A DNA stretch of 32,586 nt from Clavibacter michiganensis (GCF_021216655.1 NZ_CP080438.1:1-32586), one strand, 5' to 3'. Numbered from the stretch's first letter, positions 22,089 through 29,516 are shown. Numbers and translations are program-made. The notes: a model not told the origin generated them from the letters alone.

Positions 22089-23138
22089 TTAGTTGGTGGC
22101 CGCGTCGAGCGTCGCGACCTGCCACCGCGCGCTGTCGCCGGCGATGACCTGCGTCAGGGTGAGCCGGTAGTTCTGGGTGATGGTCGACTCCCCCGACTTC
22201 CACTCGACGGTCGCGAGGGCGTCGCGGGTGGCGCCGGATCCCGCGTAGACCGTCCATGACCGGACGTCCTTGAGGGCGTAGATCCCGCTCAGGCCCTGGA
22301 TCTGCGCAGACGGGGCCGCGACGGCGGACACGTCGTCCTGCGTGGCGTACGCGGTGAAGAACGACGTCGCATAGCCCGCGGTGCTGCTTGCAAGTGCGGC
22401 GTCCTCGTCCCGGTTCGCACGGGTGTCGGAGGACCCGGCGGGACGAGGCACGGCTACTGAGGCCGGCTGGCCTGTCACCACCACGCGCCCCTCGCGAACC
22501 TCGACCGGCACGGCCAGAGCCTCAGTGCGCTGCGTGGTGGGTGTATTTGCGGCGTCGTACGGCGTGATGACGGCGGTGACGGTGACCGTCGCGACCGTCG
22601 GCGACTGCGCCGTGACGGTGATCGTGGTCGCGTTGGCGGCCGTCTGGTGGCCGTTGCCGTCCCAGCCGAACTTGTCGTTTTCCTGGAGTCCAGGGACGTC
22701 CTGCACCAGCGCGCTCGAGCGAACGGTCGGGGCGTCGTGGTCCCAGGACAGATACGAGACGGCGAAGCGCTCCGCGATAGCCGACGCGGCGGCATCGGGG
22801 AACGGCGCCGCCGGTGCCGTCGCCACCGGCGCCGCGGCCTCGGCCGGGTGCGTCATCTTGGCGACGCCCACCGCCCACGGCAGCCCGAGGAGAACCACGA
22901 GCAGGGCCCGGTACAGCCAGATGCTCCGCGCAGCTCGCCGCTCCGGAAGCTCCTGCCACGGAACCTCGCCCGCTCCCCCAGCCGTCGCTGCAACCTCGGG
23001 CGCCCTCAGCCACACAGACTCCCCGCCGGGCTTCCGAGGCTGAACCGTGGCGGTGTCGCGGCCCGCGTTCGCGCGGTGCTTCCGCAGCGCCTCGATGCCG
23101 AGCAGCTTGCGCGCGAAGCGAGCGGTCGGATTCGTCAT
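22089..23138 (-). CDS. TcpC/VirB8-like conjugation protein
   Basis: A 349-residue protein: a cytoplasmic N-terminus of ~70 residues, one membrane helix (SIWLYRALLVVLLGLPWAVGV) and an external region with two repeated NTF2-like modules. In each, a helical start (AERFAVSYLSW; TAGYATSFFTAYA) leads into strands (TTITVTAQSPTVATVTV; DALATVEWKSGESTI). This double module is the mark of TcpC of pCW3 and related VirB8 functional homologues, core subunits of the Gram-positive transfer channel. It is the first gene of the transfer operon, with GGGGAAATGGGG ahead of the ATG. Confidence 0.75.
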   Translation of the reverse strand: MTNPTARFARKLLGIEALRKHRANAGRDTATVQPRKPGGESVWLRAPEVAATAGGAGEVPWQELPERRAARSIWLYRALLVVLLGLPWAVGVAKMTHPAEAAAPVATAPAAPFPDAAASAIAERFAVSYLSWDHDAPTVRSSALVQDVPGLQENDKFGWDGNGHQTAANATTITVTAQSPTVATVTVTAVITPYDAANTPTTQRTEALAVPVEVREGRVVVTGQPASVAVPRPAGSSDTRANRDEDAALASSTAGYATSFFTAYATQDDVSAVAAPSAQIQGLSGIYALKDVRSWTVYAGSGATRDALATVEWKSGESTITQNYRLTLTQVIAGDSARWQVATLDAATN

Positions 23139-23416
23139 GCTGACCCCATTTCCCCGGCCTGGTGATCGAACAGTGACGCGAGCCTATGGGCAGCGACCGA
23201 CACCAGCACGACGAGCAGCGCCCGTCCACTCTGGCGGCATGACTGTGGTAACGCGGGCGACACCATGTTTACCCAGGCGAGAAACTGATTTCTGCATGCG
23301 CGGAATGTTGGGTCACTGTCATCGAACACCGTTACCGCCCCTCGCCTGACCGCTCACCGCCGTCGTAGGATCAGCATACCTGTTTGCTGAACAACCTTGT
23401 TGAGGATCTTTCGACC
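23139..23416. promoter_or_regulatory. Divergent promoter region between the transfer operon and a winged-helix regulator
   Basis: About 280 bases separating the first transfer gene (minus) from a regulator (plus). It must contain the promoter of the whole ~13-kb transfer operon. TGAACAA and TTGTTGA near 23388-23405 form an imperfect inverted repeat just before the regulator start and could be its operator. The arrangement suggests the regulator controls transfer. Confidence 0.45.
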
Positions 23417-23791
23417 ATGACGTATCGCCCCAGTCACCGCGCAGCAGATGAACGTTCCGTCGCCAGGCAGAATGGGCACATGCCAGCCCGCCGCGAAGTG
23501 CCCGAGATGTCGGCGCGCGTCACGGCCATCCATCACGCGATCAGCAGCGCCGGTCGGCTCACGGCCCTCCGTCACGTCCTGGAGAACCCCGGCACGACGC
23601 GGACCGAGCTCGTGGAAGCCACCGGCATCGCGCCCTACACAGCCCGCGACGCCCTCATCTCGCTTGAGGAGCACGGCTACATCACCGCCGACGTCCAGGG
23701 CGAGCGCGTCGGCAAGAAGGTGCACTACACGGCCAACCGTCCCGCCATCGCCGAGGACGCGTCCGCGTTCCTCGGCTGGCTGCTCCGCTAG
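23417..23791 (+). CDS. Winged-helix transcriptional regulator, probably of the transfer operon
   Basis: 124 residues from ATG 23417 (GAGG about 11 bases upstream); ATG 23480 is an alternative that starts right before the fold. The core is a winged helix: LTALRHVLENPGTTRTELVEATG (first helices), IAPYTARDALISLEEHGYI (recognition helix), then the wing GERVGKKVHYTA. This resembles ArsR/MarR-like or phage-type wHTH proteins without metal ligands. It is divergent from the transfer operon and followed at once by a strong terminator, so it is monocistronic and likely autoregulated. Confidence 0.7.
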   Translation: MTYRPSHRAADERSVARQNGHMPARREVPEMSARVTAIHHAISSAGRLTALRHVLENPGTTRTELVEATGIAPYTARDALISLEEHGYITADVQGERVGKKVHYTANRPAIAEDASAFLGWLLR

Positions 23792-23809
23792 CGCATCGTC
23801 AGCACGCAC

Positions 23810-23841
23810 GAAGGGCCGGTCTCGATAGAGACCGGCCCTTC
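23810..23841. terminator. Strong 14-bp hairpin after the regulator gene
   Basis: GAAGGGCCGGTCTC (23810-23823) pairs perfectly with GAGACCGGCCCTTC (23828-23841) over a GATA loop, 19 bases after the regulator stop. It separates the regulator from the convergent partition genes and can stop transcription from both sides. The 108 bases from 23842 to 23949 hold no gene. Confidence 0.85.
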
Positions 23842-23949
23842 ACCTATTGCCTGCCAGCGGTACGCGCAGGCCTGATAACTACAGAGTTACATCTCTACAT
23901 TCCTACCTAGTTACGTTCCACGCTGCTGCTCGAGTTCAGTTACAGAACG

Positions 23950-24216
23950 TCAGGATTCGATGGACTGCTTGACGTAGGCAGTCAGATGGTCCTTGATCGT
24001 GGTCCCGTGCGCCGCCGTCCACGCCTTGTAGGCGCGACGGAGTTCGGGCGTGGCGTCGAAGGTGATGCGGGCTGGCGTGTCCTTGGCTTCCGGGTCGGGT
24101 ACGGCAGCAGGCACCGATACCTCGGGCGCGGTGGTCTCGGGCTCCTGTGCGAGGCCGGGGTCAGGCACGGCATCCACGGCCTTGTTGAAGACGCGATCCA
24201 TGTTCGCTCGTGCCAT
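23950..24216 (-). CDS. Small partition partner protein (ParB/ParG-like, ribbon-helix-helix type)
   Basis: 88 residues from ATG 24216, with GGAAGGA at good spacing; the ATG overlaps the parA stop by one base (TGATG). A GTG three bases earlier is the alternative start. The first ~48 residues are disordered, and the last 40 (ARITFDATPELRRAYKAWTA, then a helix ending VKQSIES) look like one beta strand followed by two helices, the ribbon-helix-helix fold. A short ParA followed by a small RHH protein is the type Ib partition layout, in which the RHH protein binds the centromere and represses the operon. Confidence 0.7.
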   Translation of the reverse strand: MARANMDRVFNKAVDAVPDPGLAQEPETTAPEVSVPAAVPDPEAKDTPARITFDATPELRRAYKAWTAAHGTTIKDHLTAYVKQSIES

Positions 24217-24890
24217 CACTTGTTCCTTCCGTTGGCCCAGATGCTCGTGAGTTCGAGCGCGAGGGATGAGAAATCGCTGATCGCGTGGACGGTCTGCCGG
24301 CTCTCCGGGTATGTGGTCACGACGCCGCCCGTCGCGGGGGCGTCCGAGTGGACGACGTACTGCCGAATCACGGTGCGGAGCCTCGGGATCCCCATATCAT
24401 CCAGGCGCGCGATCGTCTCGTTCCGGCGCTTCTGCTGCGCCTCCTCGCGCCCCACGCGCGACAGCAGAACGCGGTACTCGAGACCGCGGGGCTCGATGAC
24501 GGACTTGATGGTCCGCATGAGGGGCGTGACACTCAACGGCTGCGGCTCCATGGGGACGATCACGAAGTCCGCGGAGTCCAGCACGAGGCCGGTGCGCTGG
24601 ATTTCGCTTGGCGCGAGGCTGCCGGGGGTGTCGACGATGATCGTGTCGTAGTCCGATGCCGCGCGGAGCTGGGACAGGACCTCGGGTCGCGCGTCGTCGG
24701 TGAAGTCGAACGGCCAGGCCGTCGCGCCTTCGGCTTCCGATGCCTCGGCCCAGTCCGTCGCTGAGTGCTGCACGTGGTCGGCGTCGACCACGAGGACTCG
24801 CGAGTGCTCGGCCGTGACTGCTGCGAGGTTGACGGCGATGGTGGTCTTCCCCACCCCGCCCTTCTGCTGCACGACAGCGACGATGCGCAT
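24216..24890 (-). CDS. parA: ParA-type plasmid partition ATPase
   Basis: A 224-residue Walker-type ATPase. Walker A KGGVGKTT sits at residues 10-17. The signature aspartates follow in VLVVDADHVQHSATDW, the switch in IIVDTPGSLAP, and a VIVPMEPQP strand later. The lack of an N-terminal HTH domain makes it a small type Ib ParA. It moves plasmid copies apart at cell division using the nucleoid as a track, with the small DNA-binding partner encoded just downstream. GGAGG precedes the ATG by six bases. The repeat-rich region upstream is its probable centromere and operator. Confidence 0.9.
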   Translation of the reverse strand: MRIVAVVQQKGGVGKTTIAVNLAAVTAEHSRVLVVDADHVQHSATDWAEASEAEGATAWPFDFTDDARPEVLSQLRAASDYDTIIVDTPGSLAPSEIQRTGLVLDSADFVIVPMEPQPLSVTPLMRTIKSVIEPRGLEYRVLLSRVGREEAQQKRRNETIARLDDMGIPRLRTVIRQYVVHSDAPATGGVVTTYPESRQTVHAISDFSSLALELTSIWANGRNK

Positions 24891-25080
24891 GGTTTTCCTC
24901 CCGTGTAGGAAGCATGGTTCCTGAGAACCATGCTTCCCGTGTTTGTAGGTACCAGCATACCCGGCAACACGCCTACATGGTTATGTACACACCTACATAT
25001 GTAGGTAACTTTTTTCCCGTGTACACGGGTTCCTACCCTCCTGTATAACCGCATACACACAAATGTAACTTTGCGGGTGC
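24891..25080. promoter_or_regulatory. Candidate partition centromere and parA promoter with multiple palindromes
   Basis: An AT-richer ~190-base region upstream of parA. A 13-bp hairpin has arms GGAAGCATGGTTC (24908-24920) and GAACCATGCTTCC (24925-24937). ACCTACATATGTAGGT (24991-25006) is a 16-base perfect palindrome and CCCGTGTACACGGG (25016-25029) a 14-base one. The short word GTAGG, or CCTAC on the other strand, recurs at about 24905, 24945, 24972, 24992, 25001 and 25032. Repeated words and dyads upstream of a small ParA operon are the usual form of a type Ib centromere that doubles as the operator. Confidence 0.65.
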
Positions 25081-25107
25081 TAGACCCCAAGAGCCGTGCG
25101 GCCGGCG

Positions 25108-25503
25108 CTAGGCGGGGGTCTTCTCGTCCTGGAGCTGGTAGACGCGCTGCTTGCTGAGGCCGAGCATGGCGCTGACGTCGGCCACGCTCACGTCGGCGCC
25201 GCGGAGCTGCTTCACGACGGTGCGGCGCATCGCTGCGGCGTGTGCCTGGGCGTTGCGCCCGGCCTCTTCCTCGCGTGCCGCTTCCGTCCACACGTCCCAG
25301 AGGTTGGCGACCGGGGGAGTGACCTTGACGTTGAGCTCGAAGGGCGCGGGCGGCGCGGCGTTCCACGCCTCGATGATGCCCTCGGCCTCCTCGGGGACCT
25401 CGGCGAGCGATCGGGCCTGGCCGACAGTGTCGAGCTCGGGGATGCGGAACAGCCACCAGCGGCCCTCGCGCCAGACGTCGACGTCGTACGTGTGTCCGGT
25501 CAT
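25108..25503 (-). CDS. hicB: HicB antitoxin with C-terminal helix-turn-helix
   Basis: 131 residues. The N-terminal ~50 residues have the HicB partial RNase H-like fold (YDVDVWREGRWWLFRIPELD, then ARSLAEVPEEAEGIIEAW). After a linker, the C-terminus has a DNA-binding helix-turn-helix (VADVSAMLGLSKQRVYQLQ, about 107-125). HicB neutralises HicA and represses the pair. Its ATG overlaps the hicA stop by one base (TAATG). A 7-bp stem (AGACCCC 25082-25088 with 25115-25121) spans its stop codon and may aid termination. Confidence 0.85.
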   Translation of the reverse strand: MTGHTYDVDVWREGRWWLFRIPELDTVGQARSLAEVPEEAEGIIEAWNAAPPAPFELNVKVTPPVANLWDVWTEAAREEEAGRNAQAHAAAMRRTVVKQLRGADVSVADVSAMLGLSKQRVYQLQDEKTPA

Positions 25504-25712
25504 TACTTCCACTCCTTCGGTACCTGAACGCCGAGGTTCTGTAGCTGGGTCAGGATGCCCGCTTGGACCTCCTTGTGTCCGAACGGGACGGACAGCTTCA
25601 CCGACTCGTCGGGCTCGCCCCAGATCTCGTGGCTGCCCTTCGCGTTGCGGAGGTACACCCACCCGATCGACTCGAGGAACCGACGCACATCCTTCGACTT
25701 CTGCGGTTTCAT
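25503..25712 (-). CDS. hicA: HicA toxin (mRNA interferase)
   Basis: 69 residues with the double-stranded-RNA-binding-like HicA fold: KDVRRFLESIGWVYLRNAKG, then GSHEIW with the catalytic His (H28), and a final VPKEWK helix region. HicA cuts mRNAs when HicB is lost, so the pair stabilises the plasmid or acts against phage. The order toxin then antitoxin is the classical hicAB layout. A 15-bp perfect inverted repeat lies 9 bases upstream of the ATG. I see no strong Shine-Dalgarno, so the leader may be very short. Confidence 0.85.
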   Translation of the reverse strand: MKPQKSKDVRRFLESIGWVYLRNAKGSHEIWGEPDESVKLSVPFGHKEVQAGILTQLQNLGVQVPKEWK

Positions 25713-25720
25713 GATTCTAT

Positions 25721-25760
25721 TCTAGCCCGGGGTTGGCATACAAGACAACCCCGGGCTAGA
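25721..25760. promoter_or_regulatory. HicAB operator: 15-bp perfect inverted repeat
   Basis: TCTAGCCCGGGGTTG (25721-25735) and its exact reverse complement (25746-25760) flank a 10-base AT-rich spacer. It lies immediately upstream of hicA on the minus strand, where the HTH domain of HicB would be expected to bind and repress. Confidence 0.75.
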
Positions 25761-25822
25761 CATTTTTGGAGAACTTCGGTCGGGTGTCGGAGCGTCAGGC
25801 GGGGGCCGGGTCGGGTGTCGGG

Positions 25823-25865
25823 CTGCCGCGGCTCCGTTCCGCTGCGCTGCACTGCGCCTTGCCCT
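25823..25865 (+). repeat. Left arm of a 43-base inverted repeat (partner 29038-29080)
   Basis: The reverse complement of this 43-base stretch matches 29038-29080 at 38 positions by direct alignment, including an unbroken AGCGCAGCGGAACG. Weaker similarity continues some 10 bases further. The two arms enclose the coupling-protein and Replic_Relax genes. Confidence 0.7.
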
Positions 25866-26145
25866 GATGGGGGAGCGGGTCACGTCGATCACGGGGTCTG
25901 GGGTCGTGCGTCTGCGGGACAGGGGACTGTTGCCGAGGCGACCGGCTCGGTGGTCTGGTCCCACAGCTTCGATTGTGGGCGGTGACATTGGGGGGTGAAC
26001 GACGGCGGAAGGGCTGGGGATCCATCGGCGCTCTGGACCGGTGCTCTCGGAGACGGACGGCCGATCCCGGGTGCTGGCTGCGCACTTCTCACCAGGTCGT
26101 CGCTGCCCGCCGCGAAGCGGCTCCCCGAGCTCCCGAAGACGGGCG

Positions 26146-26177
26146 CCTCGTCCGCGAGCTCATGCCCGCGGACGAGG
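26146..26177 (-). terminator. Hairpin after the coupling-protein gene
   Basis: CCTCGTCCGCG (26146-26156) pairs perfectly with CGCGGACGAGG (26167-26177) over a 10-base loop, 14 bases beyond the stop of the coupling-protein gene. A second small stem (CCCG/CGGG) follows in the direction of transcription. There is no U-run. Confidence 0.6.
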
Positions 26178-26191
26178 ACGCCCGCACGTGA

Positions 26192-28276
26192 TCAGCGCGG
26201 GTCGGACTTGCGGAGCCGGATCCCTGCCGGCGGCTCCGGTGACGCCGCCACGAGCACGGCCGGCATGCCCTCCTCGGTACTGGAGTGCTCCCAGCCGTCG
26301 GCTTCCTGCGTCGGCGTCGCGCTGCTCGGTGGGGGAGTGATCGTGTCGCTGATCGGCTCCGGTGCGGCGCTCGTCGCTGCGGCTTCCCAGCCGTCGGCTT
26401 CCCCCGTCAGGACCGTGCTGGTCGCGCTGACGTCGCCCTGCACGTCGACCTCTGCCGTCCGCTCCCCGGTGTCCTTCTCCGTGGGGCGGTTGGCGTTGGT
26501 CGGCTCCGCGGTGGGTGGGAGCGCGCGGAAGGGGACGACGGCGCCGTTCTGGACGAGCCAGAACATGCCGTCGGCGGCCTGGCGGACCGTCTGCGGGTGC
26601 AGCGTGTACGTGTGCTGGGCTCGAGCCGTGCCGAGCTGGTCCCCGGACGCGGCGCCGGAGGCTTCCATGCGCATGATCGTGCCGGCGTACTTGACAGCCT
26701 CCTCCGGGTCGTTGGTGCGGCCGATGACGATGCCTGCACCGGAGGACATGAGCCGGGTCTGCATCATGGCGTCGCTGGACATGCCGGCGACAGACTGGGT
26801 GGCCGCGATGAGGCCGACCCCGAGCGAGCGGCCGGTCTCTTGGACGGACGCGACGAACTCCGCGGGGTCGACGTCGACGCCGCCGAGCTGGGCGAACTCG
26901 TCGATGATGACCACGAGCGGACTCTCGTCGCCGCTCGCCGCCCGACGAGTGATGTGCTGGCGGAAGGCGAGCAGCAGCAGATCCGCGAGCTGCTTCTGTG
27001 CGTTGTCGGAGGGCGTGATCGTGACCGTCGTGAGGTCGGCCGCGAGCTCGTCGAACGACCACCCGTCCTCGCTGATGAGGGGGCGGAGGTCCTCGTAGTG
27101 CACCTCGATGTCGTGCAGCGCGGCCTGCGCCGCGGGCGGGTTGTTCTTCACCGGCCCAGACGTGTCCCGGAGCGCAGCAAGGTCGTAGCGGTCGCTCACG
27201 TACTTGGCCGGGTTGTGCGCTCGCGCGCGGAGGTCGTCGAGCGACGCCACCGGGCTCTGCCTCTGGAGCTTCTGCATCACCTCGCGAGCGCGCTTGCGGT
27301 AGAACGACCCCTCGCCCTCCGTCTGCGGGAACAAGCGGGTGATCCGGTCCGTGATCTCCGCACTGGTGCCGTTGAAGAGGTTCCACGTGGCCGGCGCATG
27401 GGTCGTGTGCCCCGCGGCCTCGGCCGCGGCGCGGAGCTTGGCGGCGTCGCGCGGGTTGCCCTTGCCGTCGAGGAACACCACGCGGAAGTTCTGCTGGAGG
27501 AGCGCCAGCATGATCTGGAACAGCAGCACGGTCTTGCCCTGGCCGGACTCGGCGATCACGATGAGACGCACCTGGCCGGCCTTCTCGGGGACCGTGACCC
27601 ACGTGTTCCCCCGCTCCTGCCACTGCCGCACGCGTGTGCGGTCGCGCATGCGCTCCTGAACGGACCGCACCGTCGCCCGGATGACCGCGCCGACCGCGAC
27701 GCGGCCGCTGTCGAGCGTGTGCGGGCCGTAGACAGGGGAGTTGGTGAGTCCCACGACCTCGTGCGACTCGATGTCCAGCTTCACGCCGATCCGGGACGCG
27801 GCCGCGAGGTCGGCGGCCTGCGTGCGCGCCTTCTCGATGTCCTCCTGCATGGTCACGTCGTCGATCTGCCGCCGGCTGACCGCGCGTGCGAGCCGTCGGC
27901 GCTTCCACGCCCATCCCGCCGGGATCAGCAGAGCGCCGACGACGACGTTGACGACCCAGACGGGGACGTAGTGCCCGAGCCACTGCGCCGGGCCGTCGTC
28001 GGATCCGAGGCGCGCGGCCACCCATCCGGAGACGTGCGCCAGCTCCCACGCCACCACCGCGGCCACGAGCAGCGTGCAGGCCGTGACGGTCCGCACCCAC
28101 CAGCGGGGGACCGTCCAGTAGCGCGCCTTGATCGGCAGGACTGCTGGCGTCAGCCAGTTCACGACGACCGGGACGACGCCGAATCCGACAAGTATCACCG
28201 CCAGCCGAACGAGCTTGTTGCGAACGTCTTTCCAGTCAGTCTCGGGCTTGTTCCCGCTGTCGTTCTTCGGACTCAT
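26192..28276 (-). CDS. VirD4/TraD-type coupling protein (T4CP)
   Basis: A 694-residue ATPase that links DNA substrate to the transfer channel. Membrane helices lie near the N-terminus (about 23-45, 62-80 and 104-122). The ATPase has Walker A AESGQGKT (242-249) and Walker B VVIIDEF (455-461). A TraD-like RSLGVGLIAATQS follows. The last ~130 residues are disordered and contain two copies of EADGWE. ATG 28276 overlaps the stop of the upstream gene (ATGA), so it is preferred over ATG 28285. It is coupled to the Replic_Relax gene, which supports joint work on the DNA substrate. Confidence 0.9.
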   Translation of the reverse strand: MSPKNDSGNKPETDWKDVRNKLVRLAVILVGFGVVPVVVNWLTPAVLPIKARYWTVPRWWVRTVTACTLLVAAVVAWELAHVSGWVAARLGSDDGPAQWLGHYVPVWVVNVVVGALLIPAGWAWKRRRLARAVSRRQIDDVTMQEDIEKARTQAADLAAASRIGVKLDIESHEVVGLTNSPVYGPHTLDSGRVAVGAVIRATVRSVQERMRDRTRVRQWQERGNTWVTVPEKAGQVRLIVIAESGQGKTVLLFQIMLALLQQNFRVVFLDGKGNPRDAAKLRAAAEAAGHTTHAPATWNLFNGTSAEITDRITRLFPQTEGEGSFYRKRAREVMQKLQRQSPVASLDDLRARAHNPAKYVSDRYDLAALRDTSGPVKNNPPAAQAALHDIEVHYEDLRPLISEDGWSFDELAADLTTVTITPSDNAQKQLADLLLLAFRQHITRRAASGDESPLVVIIDEFAQLGGVDVDPAEFVASVQETGRSLGVGLIAATQSVAGMSSDAMMQTRLMSSGAGIVIGRTNDPEEAVKYAGTIMRMEASGAASGDQLGTARAQHTYTLHPQTVRQAADGMFWLVQNGAVVPFRALPPTAEPTNANRPTEKDTGERTAEVDVQGDVSATSTVLTGEADGWEAAATSAAPEPISDTITPPPSSATPTQEADGWEHSSTEEGMPAVLVAASPEPPAGIRLRKSDPR

Positions 28277-28992
28277 CGCATCCACGCCCCAATCCCATCC
28301 ACAGGTGCATTTCCCGACACGTACGGCTGTGTCGCGTCCAACAGACCGGACGGGTATTCCTCACCGATCCAGGCCCCGTCACGCCCGAACAGGTCCACGA
28401 CGAGGGTGCGCGGAGCTATGTCCACGCCCACTTCCTTCGTGAGCGCGTCACGCACAACACGGCCGGCGTCGCTCGTGCACAAGTACACGACCCGCATTGT
28501 CGGATCGTCCTTCATCCGGTCGTAAAAGTCCTCAAATATCTCGAAGTACCGCGTCCGCCGCTTACCCGTCATCTCCACCTCGACAAGATCCGTGACGCCC
28601 GACTTGTACGCGACCCCATCGGCCTCGTGCAACGTCGCCGCACGGGTCAAGTCGCGATTCCAGCTCCAATTCGCGTGAAGGTACCGCGCCGAGATGACGG
28701 ACACCATCAGCTCATGCCGCGTCGTCTGCCGCAACAGGTCCGGAGCCCGCTTCTTGATCGCCTTGGGCGTCGCCCACAGCATCGTGCCGCGGAACGGGGG
28801 AACCCGGCTCCGCTCCACCATCCCGAGCTCCTGCATCCGCCGCACCCACACGAACGCCTGGTTCCTCGACACCGGACCCGACGACTCGTTCAACGCGCCG
28901 AGCACCCACCGGATCCCGTCCATCGTCGTCACGCGAACGATCGAGAACCACTCCAACACCTGGGCATCTCGCTCAGTCAGACGAACGCTCAT
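28273..28992 (-). CDS. Replic_Relax-family protein, candidate relaxase or relaxosome component
   Basis: 239 residues from ATG 28992, behind GGAGGTG. The N-terminal ~95 residues are a winged-helix domain (LTERDAQVLEWFSIVRVTTM, then FVWVRRMQELGMVERSR), the usual beginning of Replic_Relax (PF13814) proteins. The C-terminal half is an alpha/beta region with VTDLVEVEMTGKRRTRYFEI, which has a nuclease-like D, E and K spacing, and a later RVVYLCTSD. Such proteins lie beside coupling proteins in Gram-positive conjugative elements, and one member has been studied as a mobilisation protein. It is translationally coupled to the T4CP. The family call rests on pattern and context. Confidence 0.6.
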   Translation of the reverse strand: MSVRLTERDAQVLEWFSIVRVTTMDGIRWVLGALNESSGPVSRNQAFVWVRRMQELGMVERSRVPPFRGTMLWATPKAIKKRAPDLLRQTTRHELMVSVISARYLHANWSWNRDLTRAATLHEADGVAYKSGVTDLVEVEMTGKRRTRYFEIFEDFYDRMKDDPTMRVVYLCTSDAGRVVRDALTKEVGVDIAPRTLVVDLFGRDGAWIGEEYPSGLLDATQPYVSGNAPVDGIGAWMR

Positions 28993-29037
28993 CCGGGCCC
29001 ACCTCCGTCCTCGACGAGGAGGTGACCACCGCTGTGG

Positions 29038-29080
29038 AGGGCAAGGCTTCGTGGAGCGCAGCGGAACGAAGCCGCGGCAG
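29038..29080 (-). repeat. Right arm of a 43-base inverted repeat (partner 25823-25865)
   Basis: Matches the reverse complement of 25823-25865 at 38 of 43 positions. It also contains its own short stem GGCTTCGT/ACGAAGCC (29045-29052 with 29066-29073), which the other arm has lost through changes in both halves. Confidence 0.7.
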
Positions 29081-29335
29081 CACGATGCCCGCCTCATCGC
29101 CCCGGATCGCTTCCGACAGCCTCGAGAGCCCGACCCGGAGCCATGCGCCCGCCGGACCCCGGCTACTCAACGCACCGGCGCTCCTGCTCGTCGGCACCCC
29201 ACGAGAACGCTCCTGGCCCTCGTCAGCCGCACCACCTCGACAAGCCACGCCTGCCCAACCCCACCACCTACGAAACGCACCATGCCCGCCCAACGCAACC
29301 CCCTTACGCTCTTGCTTCTCTCCATCCTCTCACTT

Positions 29336-29463
29336 CCCGGTTTTGCCCCGTCCCCGCGCTCCACCCTTTACTCCCCAACCTCCCACACACTGAGGAACGA
29401 GGTGCGTGGGAGGTTGGGGAGCGGCGAAGCCGGGGTGGAGCGCGGGGACGGGGCAAAACCGGG
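29336..29463. repeat. Giant hairpin with 47 perfectly paired bases
   Basis: The 31 bases at 29336-29366 are the exact reverse complement of 29433-29463. Inside, after an internal loop (TTTA against an 11-base segment), the 16 bases at 29371-29386 pair exactly with 29406-29421, leaving a 19-base loop. Such length and perfection cannot be chance. It may be an origin of transfer, a single-strand origin that folds when the plasmid is single-stranded, or a terminator for the replication gene transcript. Confidence 0.9.
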
Positions 29464-29468
29464 TACTG

Positions 29469-29491
29469 CCCCCTTACTTTGAGTAAGGGGG
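29469..29491. terminator. 10-bp hairpin next to the giant hairpin
   Basis: CCCCCTTACT (29469-29478) pairs with AGTAAGGGGG (29482-29491) over TTG. It is the first stem met after the stop of the minus-strand replication gene and so may be its terminator. Confidence 0.5.
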
Positions 29492-29516
29492 TGGCGTAAG
29501 GGGCACGCGTACGGGG

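Larger units (their letters stand above)
25761..26191. other. Intergenic region between hicA and the coupling-protein gene
   Basis: About 430 bases with no supported gene. It contains two copies of GGTCGGGTGTCGG about 30 bases apart (25778 and 25809 regions), one arm of a long inverted repeat (25823-25865) and a hairpin downstream of the coupling-protein stop (26146-26177). A plus-strand frame ends in protein-like GRLVRELMPADEDART before TGA at about 26191, but it lacks a credible start. Confidence 0.4.
28993..29516. other. Noncoding region rich in secondary structure, candidate oriT
   Basis: About 520 bases between the replication initiator's stop and the Replic_Relax start. It holds one arm of the long inverted repeat (29038-29080), a giant hairpin (29336-29463), a smaller one (29469-29491), and outer pairing of CCCCTTACGC (29300-29309) with GCGTAAGGGG (29494-29503). 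Plus-strand frames here are Pro/Ser/Arg-rich and unlike real proteins. It lies directly upstream of the candidate relaxase gene, a common place for an origin of transfer. Confidence 0.45.

Noticed and set aside
26285..28525. A 746-codon plus-strand open frame
   Set aside because: It is the antisense shadow of the coupling-protein gene, whose Walker motifs and membrane helices are clear; the plus frame is Arg/Ala/Gly-rich without any motif.
29022..29393. A 123-codon plus-strand frame in the structured region
   Set aside because: It runs through the left arm of the giant hairpin and is Pro/Ser/Arg-rich; the DNA is explained better by secondary structure.
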